A stretch of 6,279 nt of DNA from NCBI GenBank assembly GCA_017453605.1, contig JAFTEP010000322.1:1-6279 (forward strand). Reading direction: 5' to 3'. Source of the DNA: Clostridia bacterium (GTDB taxonomy: Bacteria; Bacillota; Clostridia; Oscillospirales; SIG627). Each line of letters begins with the position of its first letter. Within the stretch, counting starts at the first letter, position 1. The notes beneath the pieces are model-generated. The model saw only the letters and a list, made by a program, of their open reading frames with translations. It was not told where the DNA came from and made no database searches. Of the stretch, positions 1 through 6,271 are shown piece after piece. Both the position numbers and the translations under genes were made by a program.

Positions 1-1
1 G

Positions 2-445
2 TTTCTGTTCCTCGAGGCTCAGGATCCCGAGAAGGACGTGTTCTTCTACATCAACAGTCCCGGCGGAAGCATCTCCTCCGGTATGGCGATCTTCGACACC
101 ATGAACTACATCAAGTGCGACGTCTCCACGATCTGCGTGGGTATGGCGGCGAGTATGGGCGCATTCCTGCTCGCGGCCGGCGCCAAGGGCAAGAGGTTCG
201 CGCTTCCCAACAGCGAGATCATGATCCATCAGCCTCTCGGCGGGATGCAGGGTCAGGCGAGCGATATCAAGATCCACGCCGACCACATCATCCGCGTCAA
301 GGAGAAGATGAACTCCATCCTCGCTTCCGTGACCGGCAAGCCGCTCGACGTTATAACGCGCGACACCGACCGCGACAATTTCATGACCGCCGCCGACGCT
401 CTGGAATACGGGCTTATCGACAAAGTCATAGAAAAGAGACCGTAA
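2..445 (+). CDS. clpP: ATP-dependent Clp protease proteolytic subunit ClpP (5' truncated by window edge)
   Basis: Serine peptidase that forms the double-heptamer chamber of the ClpXP/ClpAP/ClpCP proteases and degrades unfolded substrates in the cytoplasm. The reading frame is open from the first bases of the window, so the gene begins upstream. Compared with the roughly 195-residue family, about 49 N-terminal residues are missing and 147 are visible. The family core is intact: YINSPGGS, then GMAASMGA with the nucleophile Ser (codon 152-154), MIHQPLGG with the catalytic His (227-229), and DTDRDNF with the catalytic Asp (374-376). The C-terminus GLIDKVIEKRP is normal. The GTG at 38 is an internal Val, not a start. 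clpX follows 99 nt later, the usual pairing. The identification is secure; the promoter and true start lie outside the window. Confidence 0.97.
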   Translation, partial: FLFLEAQDPEKDVFFYINSPGGSISSGMAIFDTMNYIKCDVSTICVGMAASMGAFLLAAGAKGKRFALPNSEIMIHQPLGGMQGQASDIKIHADHIIRVKEKMNSILASVTGKPLDVITRDTDRDNFMTAADALEYGLIDKVIEKRP

Positions 446-457
446 GAAGTTCTTTCC

Positions 458-493
458 CCCCGCGGCTTCTTTTGCGCCGCGGGGCTTCTTTTC
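458..493 (+). terminator. Rho-independent terminator or attenuator between clpP and clpX
   Basis: A perfect 9-bp GC-rich stem, CCCCGCGGC (458-466) with GCCGCGGGG (476-484), encloses a 9-nt loop and is followed by the T-rich run CTTCTTTTC (485-493). AAGAAG at 444-449, overlapping the clpP stop, can also pair with CTTCTT at 485-490 and extend the base of the stem. The T-run is broken by C residues, so partial read-through into clpX is plausible. I see no convincing promoter between this hairpin and clpX. Confidence 0.8.
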
Positions 494-544
494 TCGGCTC
501 CGGCTCAATAAATCTGCAACACACCGAATGAAAGGCGACGATCT

Positions 545-1813
545 ATGCCCCCCATTAAAAAACACAGCTGCTCATTCTGCGGGAAAGGCGCCGGTCAGGT
601 GCCGCTTCTGATCCCAGGCCCCGACGGAGTCTATATCTGCTCGGAATGCGTTTCGCTCTGCAGCATGATGATCGAGGAATACAGCGGACGCAAGACCTCA
701 AGATCACCTTCGAACGAACTCAGCCTCGAAACTCTCCCCAGGCCCGCGGCGATGAAAAAACTCCTCGACGAATACGTCATCGGACAGGACGAGGCGAAAA
801 AGATCCTGAGCGTTTCCGTCTATAACCATTACAAGCGCATCCTATCTCCCAAGAAGGGCGACGTCGAGATCCAGAAGAGCAACGTCCTTCTGATCGGACC
901 CACCGGATGCGGCAAGACCTATCTCGCGCAGACTCTCGCCAAGGCGCTCAAAGTCCCGTTCGCCATCGCCGACGCGACCACCCTCACCGAGGCCGGCTAC
1001 GTCGGAGAGGACGTCGAGAACATCCTTCTGAGGCTGATCCAGGCGGCGGATTTCAACGTCGAACTCGCGCAGAAGGGCATCATCTATCTCGACGAGCTCG
1101 ACAAGATCTCCCGCAAATCCGAAAACCGCTCCATCACGCGCGACGTGTCCGGAGAGGGCGTCCAGCAGGCGCTTCTGAAGATCTTCGAGGGCACCGTCGC
1201 AAACGTTCCTCCGCAGGGCGGCAGGAAGCACCCGAACCAGGAATTCATCCAGATCGACACCTCCAACATCCTCTTTATCTGCGGAGGCGCATTCGACGGC
1301 CTGGAGGAGATCATAAAGAAGCGCCAGGGCGACAGGAGCATCGGCTTCGCGCAGTCGTCCGGGAAAGCCGCGGGCGCCGACACGCTCCACGGCGTCATTT
1401 CTCACGATCTCGTCAAGTATGGGATCATCCCGGAACTTGTCGGCAGGATCCCGGTCGTCGTCGCGCTCGACGATCTCGACGAGGAGAGCTTCGTCAGGAT
1501 ACTCAAGGAGCCCAAAAACTCGCTTTTCAAACAGTATTACAAGCTCCTCTCTCTCGACGGAGTCAAGCTCGAGATCACAGACGACGCGTTCAGAAGGATC
1601 GCGGAGCTCGCCATCGAGAGAAAGACCGGAGCGCGCGGACTCAGATCTATCATGGAGAGCTTTATGACGGACTATATGTATGAACTTCCCGACCGCGATG
1701 ACGTCGAGAAGATCGTCATTGACGCCGACGCCGTCGACAGGAAGTCGAAGGCTCAGCTCGTCCTCAAAAAGCCCAGACCGACCAAAAAGACTTCTGACCA
1801 GGAAGCCGTATAG
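545..1813 (+). CDS. clpX: ATP-dependent Clp protease ATP-binding subunit ClpX
   Basis: Hexameric AAA+ unfoldase that recognises substrates, unfolds them with ATP and passes them to ClpP. It has 422 residues, the normal size. An N-terminal C4 zinc-binding domain carries CSFC (Cys9, Cys12) and CSEC (Cys32, Cys35). The AAA+ core has Walker A GPTGCGKT (118-125), pore loop GYVG (151-154), Walker B IIYLDELDK (179-187), SGEGVQQALLKI (202-213), the RKH loop (227-229), the ClpP-docking IGF tripeptide (266-268), the Arg-finger region ELVGRIPV (Arg301) and sensor-2 GARGLRSI (362-369). The tail after about residue 400 is short, basic and probably disordered. The ATG at 545 puts the zinc-finger at the usual distance and has a modest AAAGG ribosome site at 531-535. 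The gene lies 99 nt after clpP across a hairpin and has its own strong terminator downstream. Confidence 0.98.
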   Translation: MPPIKKHSCSFCGKGAGQVPLLIPGPDGVYICSECVSLCSMMIEEYSGRKTSRSPSNELSLETLPRPAAMKKLLDEYVIGQDEAKKILSVSVYNHYKRILSPKKGDVEIQKSNVLLIGPTGCGKTYLAQTLAKALKVPFAIADATTLTEAGYVGEDVENILLRLIQAADFNVELAQKGIIYLDELDKISRKSENRSITRDVSGEGVQQALLKIFEGTVANVPPQGGRKHPNQEFIQIDTSNILFICGGAFDGLEEIIKKRQGDRSIGFAQSSGKAAGADTLHGVISHDLVKYGIIPELVGRIPVVVALDDLDEESFVRILKEPKNSLFKQYYKLLSLDGVKLEITDDAFRRIAELAIERKTGARGLRSIMESFMTDYMYELPDRDDVEKIVIDADAVDRKSKAQLVLKKPRPTKKTSDQEAV

Positions 1814-1821
1814 TTCTTTTT

Positions 1822-1859
1822 CCCGGCATAGAGCTCAAACTCTCTGCCGGGTTTTCTTT
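1822..1859 (+). terminator. Rho-independent terminator after clpX
   Basis: The stem CCCGGCA (1822-1828) pairs with TGCCGGG (1845-1851). After one mismatch it continues with AGAG (1830-1833) against CTCT (1840-1843), closing a 6-nt loop. TTTTCTTT follows directly at 1852-1859. It starts 8 nt after the clpX stop and separates the clp genes from the downstream gene. Confidence 0.9.
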
Positions 1860-1860
1860 A

Positions 1861-1896
1861 TCGGGGACCGGCGCGCGCGGCGCCGTTTGATCCCGA
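1861..1896 (+). other. GC-rich two-level inverted repeat in the leader of the glycosidase-like gene
   Basis: CGGCGC (1869-1874) pairs with GCGCCG (1880-1885) around a 5-nt loop. TCGGG (1861-1865) pairs with CCCGA (1892-1896) outside it, with a small internal loop between. It lies between the clpX terminator and the ribosome site at 1913-1919. No T-run follows, so it is not a standard terminator. It could be a leader structure, an operator, or chance pairing in GC-rich DNA. I see no clear promoter around it. Confidence 0.35.
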
Positions 1897-1923
1897 CGGA
1901 AAAACAAAAATCAGGAGGGAAAA

Positions 1924-3999
1924 ATGTCCGAGCGCAACTATGAATTTCGCGAAAGGCTTCTGAAAGTGCACAAGCCCGGCCGCCGCGATCCCTCGCGCCC
2001 AATAGGGCAGGGGGAAATAGAAATAGACTCTTCGTGGACGATAGTTCTCGAAAACGTTTTTGATCGCGTTTTATATCTTGCCGCGAGGGACCTTGAAGAC
2101 TATTTCGCGGTATCAATGGGCGTTTTCGTGGGATTCAACGCAAAAAGCGAAAAGCGCATCGTCTATGCCGTCGATCCTTCTATGGAGGAGAGTTCATACT
2201 CTCTTGACGTTTCCGACGGCTCGATCGTCCTCTCGGGTCACGACGCAAGGTGCGCCGCCCGCGCCGGGTATCTTCTGGAGGACCTTCTCAACCTCGCCGA
2301 GGCGCCGTTCATCAAGCCGCGTAAGGTCTGCCGCCGTCTGCTCTACGATCCCAGGATGATCCATTCCGGCTTCGGGCTCGATATGTTCCCCGACGCGCAC
2401 CTTTCCGCCATGGCTCACGCGGGCTTCACCTCCATTCTCGTCTACGTCAAGAGCCTCGATATGGACCGCCGCGGATATCAGGACTTTGCCGACATCGTCC
2501 GCCGAGCCGCCGACAGGGGCATCGACGTCTACGCCTTTTCCGTCATGCTCTCGAGGGTCTATCCCGAGGGCGAGGAGGGCGAGAAGTTCTACGATTCTCT
2601 CTACGGCGAGCTTTTCCGCCGCTGTCCCGGACTCAAGGGAGTTCTGTTCTGCGGCGAGGCTATAGAATTTCCGAGCCGCGACGAACATACCACCGGCAAA
2701 CTTCGCCTCGACAACATCGGTCCCGACGGACACCGCATCATAAAAAAGCCCAGCCCGGGCTGGTGGCCCTGCCGGGACTACCCGCTGTGGGTGGATACGG
2801 TCAAAAAAGCGATATACAAATACAACCCGTCCGCCGACATCATCTTCTGCTCCTACAACTGGGGCTACGTCGAAGAGAGCCTTCGCGTCGCGCTTATCGA
2901 CGCCCTTCCGACGGACATTTCCGTCATGGCGGCGTTCGAAATGTTCGAGGACGTCCCGAGAAACGGAGTTTACGGCAGGACCGTCGACTACACTCTCTAT
3001 TTTGAAGGTCCCGGAGAGTATTTCGTCAGCGAGGCTAAGGCGGTAAAAAGACGCGGGATGAAACTCTATTCCGAGACCAACACCGCCGGTCTCTGCTGGG
3101 ACGTCGGAGTCATCCCGTATTATCCCGCGCCATATCAGTGGCTCAAACGCTATCGGGAAATGAGAAAAGCCCACGACGAGTGGGGGCTCTGCGGCACGAT
3201 GGACTCCCATCACTACGGCTGGACGCCCTCTTTCATCTCGGATTTTGCAAAATGGATGTTCGAGTCGCCCGATTCCGACCCCGAAGAGGTCTTAAGATCC
3301 TTTGCCGTCAGGGATTTCTCGCCCGAGAGCGCCGATCTCGTTCTCGAAGCGTGGCGGCTTTTCAGCGACGCGGCCGATCTTCTCATCTCCACCGACTACG
3401 ATCAGTACGGTCCTCTGCGCGTCGGACCCGCCTACCCGCTGCTTTTGAACGACGACTTTTTCACCTTCGATTCTCCTTCCTACGCGATCCACGGCAGAAA
3501 CGAGATCTGCAAGCCGATGTACGGCAGGGATTTCGTTATCCCCGATATCAGCGATCCCGAAAATCGCGCGCAGTTTATCGCTCTTCGCGATCTCTTTTCA
3601 AAGAGCGCCGCACTGTTTGAAAAAGGCGCCGAACTTATTGAAAGGGCGCTCGTGACGGTTCCTGAGCGAAAGAGAACCGACGCGAAAAGACAGGCCAACC
3701 TTTCGAGGTTCATCGCGACCTGTATCCGCACCGCAGTGCACACCAAGGACTGGTACGTGCTGAAAGTCGATTTCAACGCCGCCGAGGGCGAAAAAAAGCG
3801 CCTTATCGCAAAAAAAATGGAAAGTATCGCCCGAATGGAGATCGAAAACGCGCTGAGCGCGATCCCGATGGTCGATTTCGACTCCCGCCTCGGCTACGAG
3901 CCCTCGATGGAGTATATGTGCGACGAAAGGCACATCCGCGCCAAGATCGAAGCGACCGAGAGGGTGATCGAAAAGGAACTCGGACCTTTTCTCTCGTGA
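1924..3999 (+). CDS. Putative glycoside hydrolase, GH20-like N-terminal domain plus TIM-barrel-like region (uncharacterised family)
   Basis: A 691-residue protein of unproven function. Residues ~38-130 resemble the alpha/beta domain that precedes the barrel in GH20, GH67 and similar enzymes, ending in GHDARCAARAGYLLEDLL. Residues ~135-445 look like a TIM barrel: the entry segment MIHSGFGLDMFPDAHL (145-160), a strand-4-like GVLFCGEAIEFPS (239-251), FCSYNWGY (308-315), FEGPGEYF (360-367), SETNTAGLCWD (383-393) and MDSHHYGW (426-433). A helical C-terminal region follows and ends near DSRLGYEPSMEYMCDERH (653-670). Glu245 sits where a GH20 acid would be expected, but the usual HxGGDE motif is absent, so substrate and mechanism are open. 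There is no signal peptide or membrane segment, suggesting action in the cytoplasm on imported sugars. The start at 1924 is chosen for AGGAGGG at 1913-1919. Terminators upstream and a new promoter downstream suggest a single-gene unit. It could instead be a non-catalytic or differently classified sugar enzyme. Confidence 0.7.
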   Translation: MSERNYEFRERLLKVHKPGRRDPSRPIGQGEIEIDSSWTIVLENVFDRVLYLAARDLEDYFAVSMGVFVGFNAKSEKRIVYAVDPSMEESSYSLDVSDGSIVLSGHDARCAARAGYLLEDLLNLAEAPFIKPRKVCRRLLYDPRMIHSGFGLDMFPDAHLSAMAHAGFTSILVYVKSLDMDRRGYQDFADIVRRAADRGIDVYAFSVMLSRVYPEGEEGEKFYDSLYGELFRRCPGLKGVLFCGEAIEFPSRDEHTTGKLRLDNIGPDGHRIIKKPSPGWWPCRDYPLWVDTVKKAIYKYNPSADIIFCSYNWGYVEESLRVALIDALPTDISVMAAFEMFEDVPRNGVYGRTVDYTLYFEGPGEYFVSEAKAVKRRGMKLYSETNTAGLCWDVGVIPYYPAPYQWLKRYREMRKAHDEWGLCGTMDSHHYGWTPSFISDFAKWMFESPDSDPEEVLRSFAVRDFSPESADLVLEAWRLFSDAADLLISTDYDQYGPLRVGPAYPLLLNDDFFTFDSPSYAIHGRNEICKPMYGRDFVIPDISDPENRAQFIALRDLFSKSAALFEKGAELIERALVTVPERKRTDAKRQANLSRFIATCIRTAVHTKDWYVLKVDFNAAEGEKKRLIAKKMESIARMEIENALSAIPMVDFDSRLGYEPSMEYMCDERHIRAKIEATERVIEKELGPFLS

Positions 4000-4005
4000 A
4001 AAGCG

Positions 4006-4034
4006 TTGAAAAATCTTTGAAACTGATGTATAAT
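4006..4034 (+). promoter_or_regulatory. SigA/sigma-70-type promoter for the ABC exporter operon
   Basis: -35 TTGAAA (4006-4011), a 17-nt spacer and a perfect -10 TATAAT (4029-4034). It starts 7 nt after the preceding stop codon and would initiate transcription near 4041, giving a leader of about 54 nt before the ATPase start. This is the only near-consensus promoter I could find in the window. Confidence 0.85.
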
Positions 4035-4041
4035 TGACACG

Positions 4042-4058
4042 CGGGAAAACTCTTCCCG
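4042..4058 (+). repeat. Inverted repeat at the predicted transcript start
   Basis: CGGGAA (4042-4047) and TTCCCG (4053-4058) form a 6-bp perfect inverted repeat with a 5-nt centre, beginning within a base or two of the predicted transcription start. It could be a repressor operator, a 5' stabilising hairpin, or a weak terminator for the upstream gene. The following GTTCCGATTTG is not a proper T-run, so terminator is the least likely reading. Confidence 0.5.
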
Positions 4059-4066
4059 TTCCGATT

Positions 4067-4078
4067 TGAAAATTTTCA
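4067..4078 (+). repeat. Perfect 12-bp palindrome in the ABC operon leader
   Basis: TGAAAATTTTCA reads identically on both strands. It lies 4 nt before the ribosome site GGAGG (4083-4087) and about 26 nt after the predicted transcription start. It could be a dimeric regulator's binding site or a small RNA hairpin, but AT-rich palindromes also arise by chance. No regulator gene is adjacent in the window. Confidence 0.45.
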
Positions 4079-4094
4079 GCACGGAGGTGTAAGG

Positions 4095-4979
4095 ATGCTC
4101 CTTGAATTAAAAGATATCTCAAAATCGTTCGGACCGAAGCTCGTCCTCGACGGCATCAGCTTCAGGGCTGAGGGCTCGAAGGCTTTCGGGCTCCTCGGCA
4201 GGAACGGAGCCGGGAAGACCACGACAATCAGGATCCTTATGGACGTTTTCGGAGCCGACAAGGGCGAAATACTTCTCGACGGAAAGCCGATCGACAGAGA
4301 GAAAGTGAAGTTCGGCTATCTCCCCGAGGAGAGGGGGCTCTATCCCAAAAAGACCGTCATCGATCAGCTCGTGTATTTCGCTCGCCTCTGCGGCATGGAA
4401 AAGAACGCCGCCCTCGGAAGCGTCGACAGATGGCTCGGTCGGCTCGGGATGAGCCAGTACCGCGAGAAGAAGCTCGAAACTCTCTCGAAGGGCAACCAGC
4501 AGAAGATCCAGCTCATCACCGCCCTCGCTCACGATCCCGATATCGTGATCCTCGACGAGCCGTTTTCCGGGCTCGATCCCGTCAACGCGATGCTCCTCAA
4601 GGACGTCGTCAGGGAAGAGATCGCGAGAGGGAAGATAGTTTTGTTCTCCAGCCATCAGATGAGCTACATAGAGGAATTCTGCGACGATATCGCCATCATC
4701 CGTCAGGGAAAGATCGCTCTCACGGGAGATCTCGCCGGGATCAAACGGGCCTATCCCCGCGACAGGCTCGTCGTCAGATCCCGCGATCCCGAGCCGATAA
4801 AAGCCGCTTTCGGCGGCGCCGTCACCGAGACCGACAAGGGCGCGCTGATAATTAAACTTGATTCACCCGAGGAAAAGAGCGGCGTTATGACCCGTCTTGC
4901 GGGCGAGTTCGACGTCGACGCCGTCGAGGTCTTCGAGCCCTCGCTCAACGACATCTTCGTCGAGTACGCGGGCGACTGA
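4095..4979 (+). CDS. ABC-2 type exporter, ATP-binding protein (NatA/YhaQ-like)
   Basis: ATPase subunit of an ABC exporter; it should dimerise on the cytoplasmic face and drive the permease encoded next. It has 294 residues. Walker A GRNGAGKTT (35-43), ABC signature LSKGNQQKIQ (130-139), Walker B with catalytic Glu VILDEP (151-156; Glu155), D-loop SGLDPVN (158-164) and switch His187 in SSHQM are all present, so it should be active. The Q-loop position reads GYLPEERGLYPK (74-85) with Glu in place of Gln, as I recall from the NatA/YhaQ branch. Residues ~207-294 form the extra C-terminal domain of this branch (DUF4162-like), ending VFEPSLNDIFVEYAGD. The ATG at 4095 is chosen for GGAGGTG at 4083-4089. 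The gene has its own promoter and is followed after 12 nt by the permease gene. Substrate is unknown: sodium, a drug, a peptide or a lipid are all possible. Confidence 0.93.
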   Translation: MLLELKDISKSFGPKLVLDGISFRAEGSKAFGLLGRNGAGKTTTIRILMDVFGADKGEILLDGKPIDREKVKFGYLPEERGLYPKKTVIDQLVYFARLCGMEKNAALGSVDRWLGRLGMSQYREKKLETLSKGNQQKIQLITALAHDPDIVILDEPFSGLDPVNAMLLKDVVREEIARGKIVLFSSHQMSYIEEFCDDIAIIRQGKIALTGDLAGIKRAYPRDRLVVRSRDPEPIKAAFGGAVTETDKGALIIKLDSPEEKSGVMTRLAGEFDVDAVEVFEPSLNDIFVEYAGD

Positions 4980-4986
4980 GGAGGTG
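4979..4986 (+). promoter_or_regulatory. Ribosome binding site overlapping the ATPase stop codon
   Basis: AGGAGGTG begins on the last base of the ATPase TGA stop (4977-4979), with 7 nt between GGAGG and the permease ATG at 4992. Ribosomes finishing the ATPase would terminate on top of this site, so translation of the two subunits is probably coupled. It also fixes the permease start. Confidence 0.85.
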
Positions 4987-4991
4987 GGAAA

Positions 4992-6236
4992 ATGAAACAG
5001 TTCAAAGTCATTCTCGGATTCGAATTAAAAAACTTTTTCAAAAACAAGATCTACGTCGGCGTCACTCTGTTTCTGGTCGCGGCGATCGCCGTCGTGATGT
5101 TCCTCCCGCGCTTTTTATCCGTCACCGAAACGGACGCTCCGACGGATGAAACGCCGAACGCGCAGAGTATCATGGTCTTCTGCGAGGACGAGAGCTTCAG
5201 AAGCTTCGCGGTCTCCGCGCTCTCGCAGGCATTCGAGGGCTATAAAGTCGAGCCCGCCGAGGGAAGTCTCGAGGACTTGAAGAAGCTCGTCGAGAGCGGC
5301 GCCGTCAAATGCGCCTTCTCCGTCGATCCCGATTCTTTCAGCTACAAGTATTTCGTCAAGGATATGTCGATCTACGACAGCAACGCCGGGACCGCCGAAG
5401 AGGTGCTGACCAAGGCTGTCATGGCGAAGGCGATGCTCGACGGCGGCATGGACGCCGAAAGCGTTGAGTCCGCGCTTTCGGTAAGGTTTACCGGCGAGGT
5501 CGAGACTCTCGGCAAGAGCCAGTTCGACAACTTCTTCTACACCTACATCATGATCTTCGCACTCTATATGGTCATCCTGCTCTACGGACAGCTCGTCGCT
5601 ACCAACGTCGCCTCCGAGAAGTCTTCGAGGGCGATGGAGCTTCTCATCACGACCTCCAGGCCCACAGCCATGATGTTCGGCAAGATCGTCGCCTCCTGCA
5701 TCGCGGGTCTCGTGCAGATCGCGCTCGTGTTCGGCTCTGCGGTCGTGCTGTACGGGATCAACAAGTCCTACTTCACCGACGTTCCGATCGTCTCCTCGAT
5801 CTTCGACATCCCGCCGCATTATCTCGGCTTCATGATCCTGTTCTTCGTGCTCGGTTTTCTTATCTACGCTTTCCTCTACGGTTCGGTCGGCTCGACGGTC
5901 TCAAAGGTCGAGGATATCAACACATCCGTCATGCCGATCACCCTTATCTTCATAGCCGCATTCATGGTCGTCATGTTCTCGATGTCCAGCGGCAATATCG
6001 ACAATCCCGCCCTCGTCGTCTGCTCGTACGTTCCATTCACTTCACCTATGGCGATGTTCACACGCATAACCATGAGCCACGTCGAGTGGTATGAGATCGC
6101 CGTCTCCGTCGCGATCCTGGTCGCCTCCGTTATCGGAGTCGGCGTGATCTCCGCCAAGATCTACCGTATGGGCGTCCTTTTATACGGCACTCCTCCGAAG
6201 CTTTCCGCGATCCTCAAAGCCATAAGAAAAGCCTGA
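4992..6236 (+). CDS. ABC-2 type exporter, permease protein (NatB/YhaP-like)
   Basis: Membrane subunit of the ABC exporter, 414 residues, close to the length I recall for YhaP and its relatives. A short Lys-rich N-terminus precedes membrane segment 1 (~19-38). A large extracytoplasmic domain (~40-178) follows, as in the ABC2_membrane_3 family. Then come segments at ~183-204, 229-255, 277-299, 311-332 and 367-388; these positions are by eye. After segment 2, VASEKSSRAMELLITTSRP (206-224) is the cytoplasmic coupling region that contacts the ATPase. PFTSPMAM (348-355) before the last segment is another family hallmark. The start follows from the ribosome site that overlaps the upstream stop. No frameshift or truncation is visible. 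It should pair with the ATPase encoded 12 nt upstream; direction is export by family, and the cargo cannot be read from sequence. Confidence 0.93.
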   Translation: MKQFKVILGFELKNFFKNKIYVGVTLFLVAAIAVVMFLPRFLSVTETDAPTDETPNAQSIMVFCEDESFRSFAVSALSQAFEGYKVEPAEGSLEDLKKLVESGAVKCAFSVDPDSFSYKYFVKDMSIYDSNAGTAEEVLTKAVMAKAMLDGGMDAESVESALSVRFTGEVETLGKSQFDNFFYTYIMIFALYMVILLYGQLVATNVASEKSSRAMELLITTSRPTAMMFGKIVASCIAGLVQIALVFGSAVVLYGINKSYFTDVPIVSSIFDIPPHYLGFMILFFVLGFLIYAFLYGSVGSTVSKVEDINTSVMPITLIFIAAFMVVMFSMSSGNIDNPALVVCSYVPFTSPMAMFTRITMSHVEWYEIAVSVAILVASVIGVGVISAKIYRMGVLLYGTPPKLSAILKAIRKA

Positions 6237-6271
6237 TCCCGAAAACCAAAAGGCAAAAAAGGAGAAAAAAG

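Noticed and set aside
38..40. GTG as a possible clpP start
   Set aside because: The frame stays open upstream to the window edge and encodes FLFLEAQDPEKD, which matches ClpP residues before this point. The codon is an internal Val.
115..531. Plus-strand open frame overlapping clpP and running into the intergenic gap
   Set aside because: It is an Arg-rich shifted reading of clpP with no start signal; the ClpP frame carries the catalytic triad. Similar Arg- and Ser-rich shadow frames at 907-1683, 2060-2359, 3138-3620 and 4430-4855 were dropped for the same reason.
896..919. ClpX Walker A with Cys (GPTGCGKT) instead of Ser as an unusual variant
   Set aside because: I recall this variant as common in clostridial ClpX, and the invariant Gly, Lys and Thr are present, so it is not evidence of altered function.
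2194..3213. Long minus-strand open frame (339 codons) opposite the glycosidase-like gene
   Set aside because: Its translation has no recognisable motif and the plus frame is clearly coding with family-like motifs. GC-rich third positions on the plus strand keep this antisense frame open. The same applies to minus-strand frames at 842-1405, 4119-4655 and 5115-5819.
4034..4039. Perfect -35 consensus TTGACA overlapping the TATAAT box
   Set aside because: No TATAAT-like sequence lies 16-18 nt downstream (the region is around CCGTTCCG), so it lacks a -10 partner; the TTGAAA/TATAAT pair explains the promoter better.
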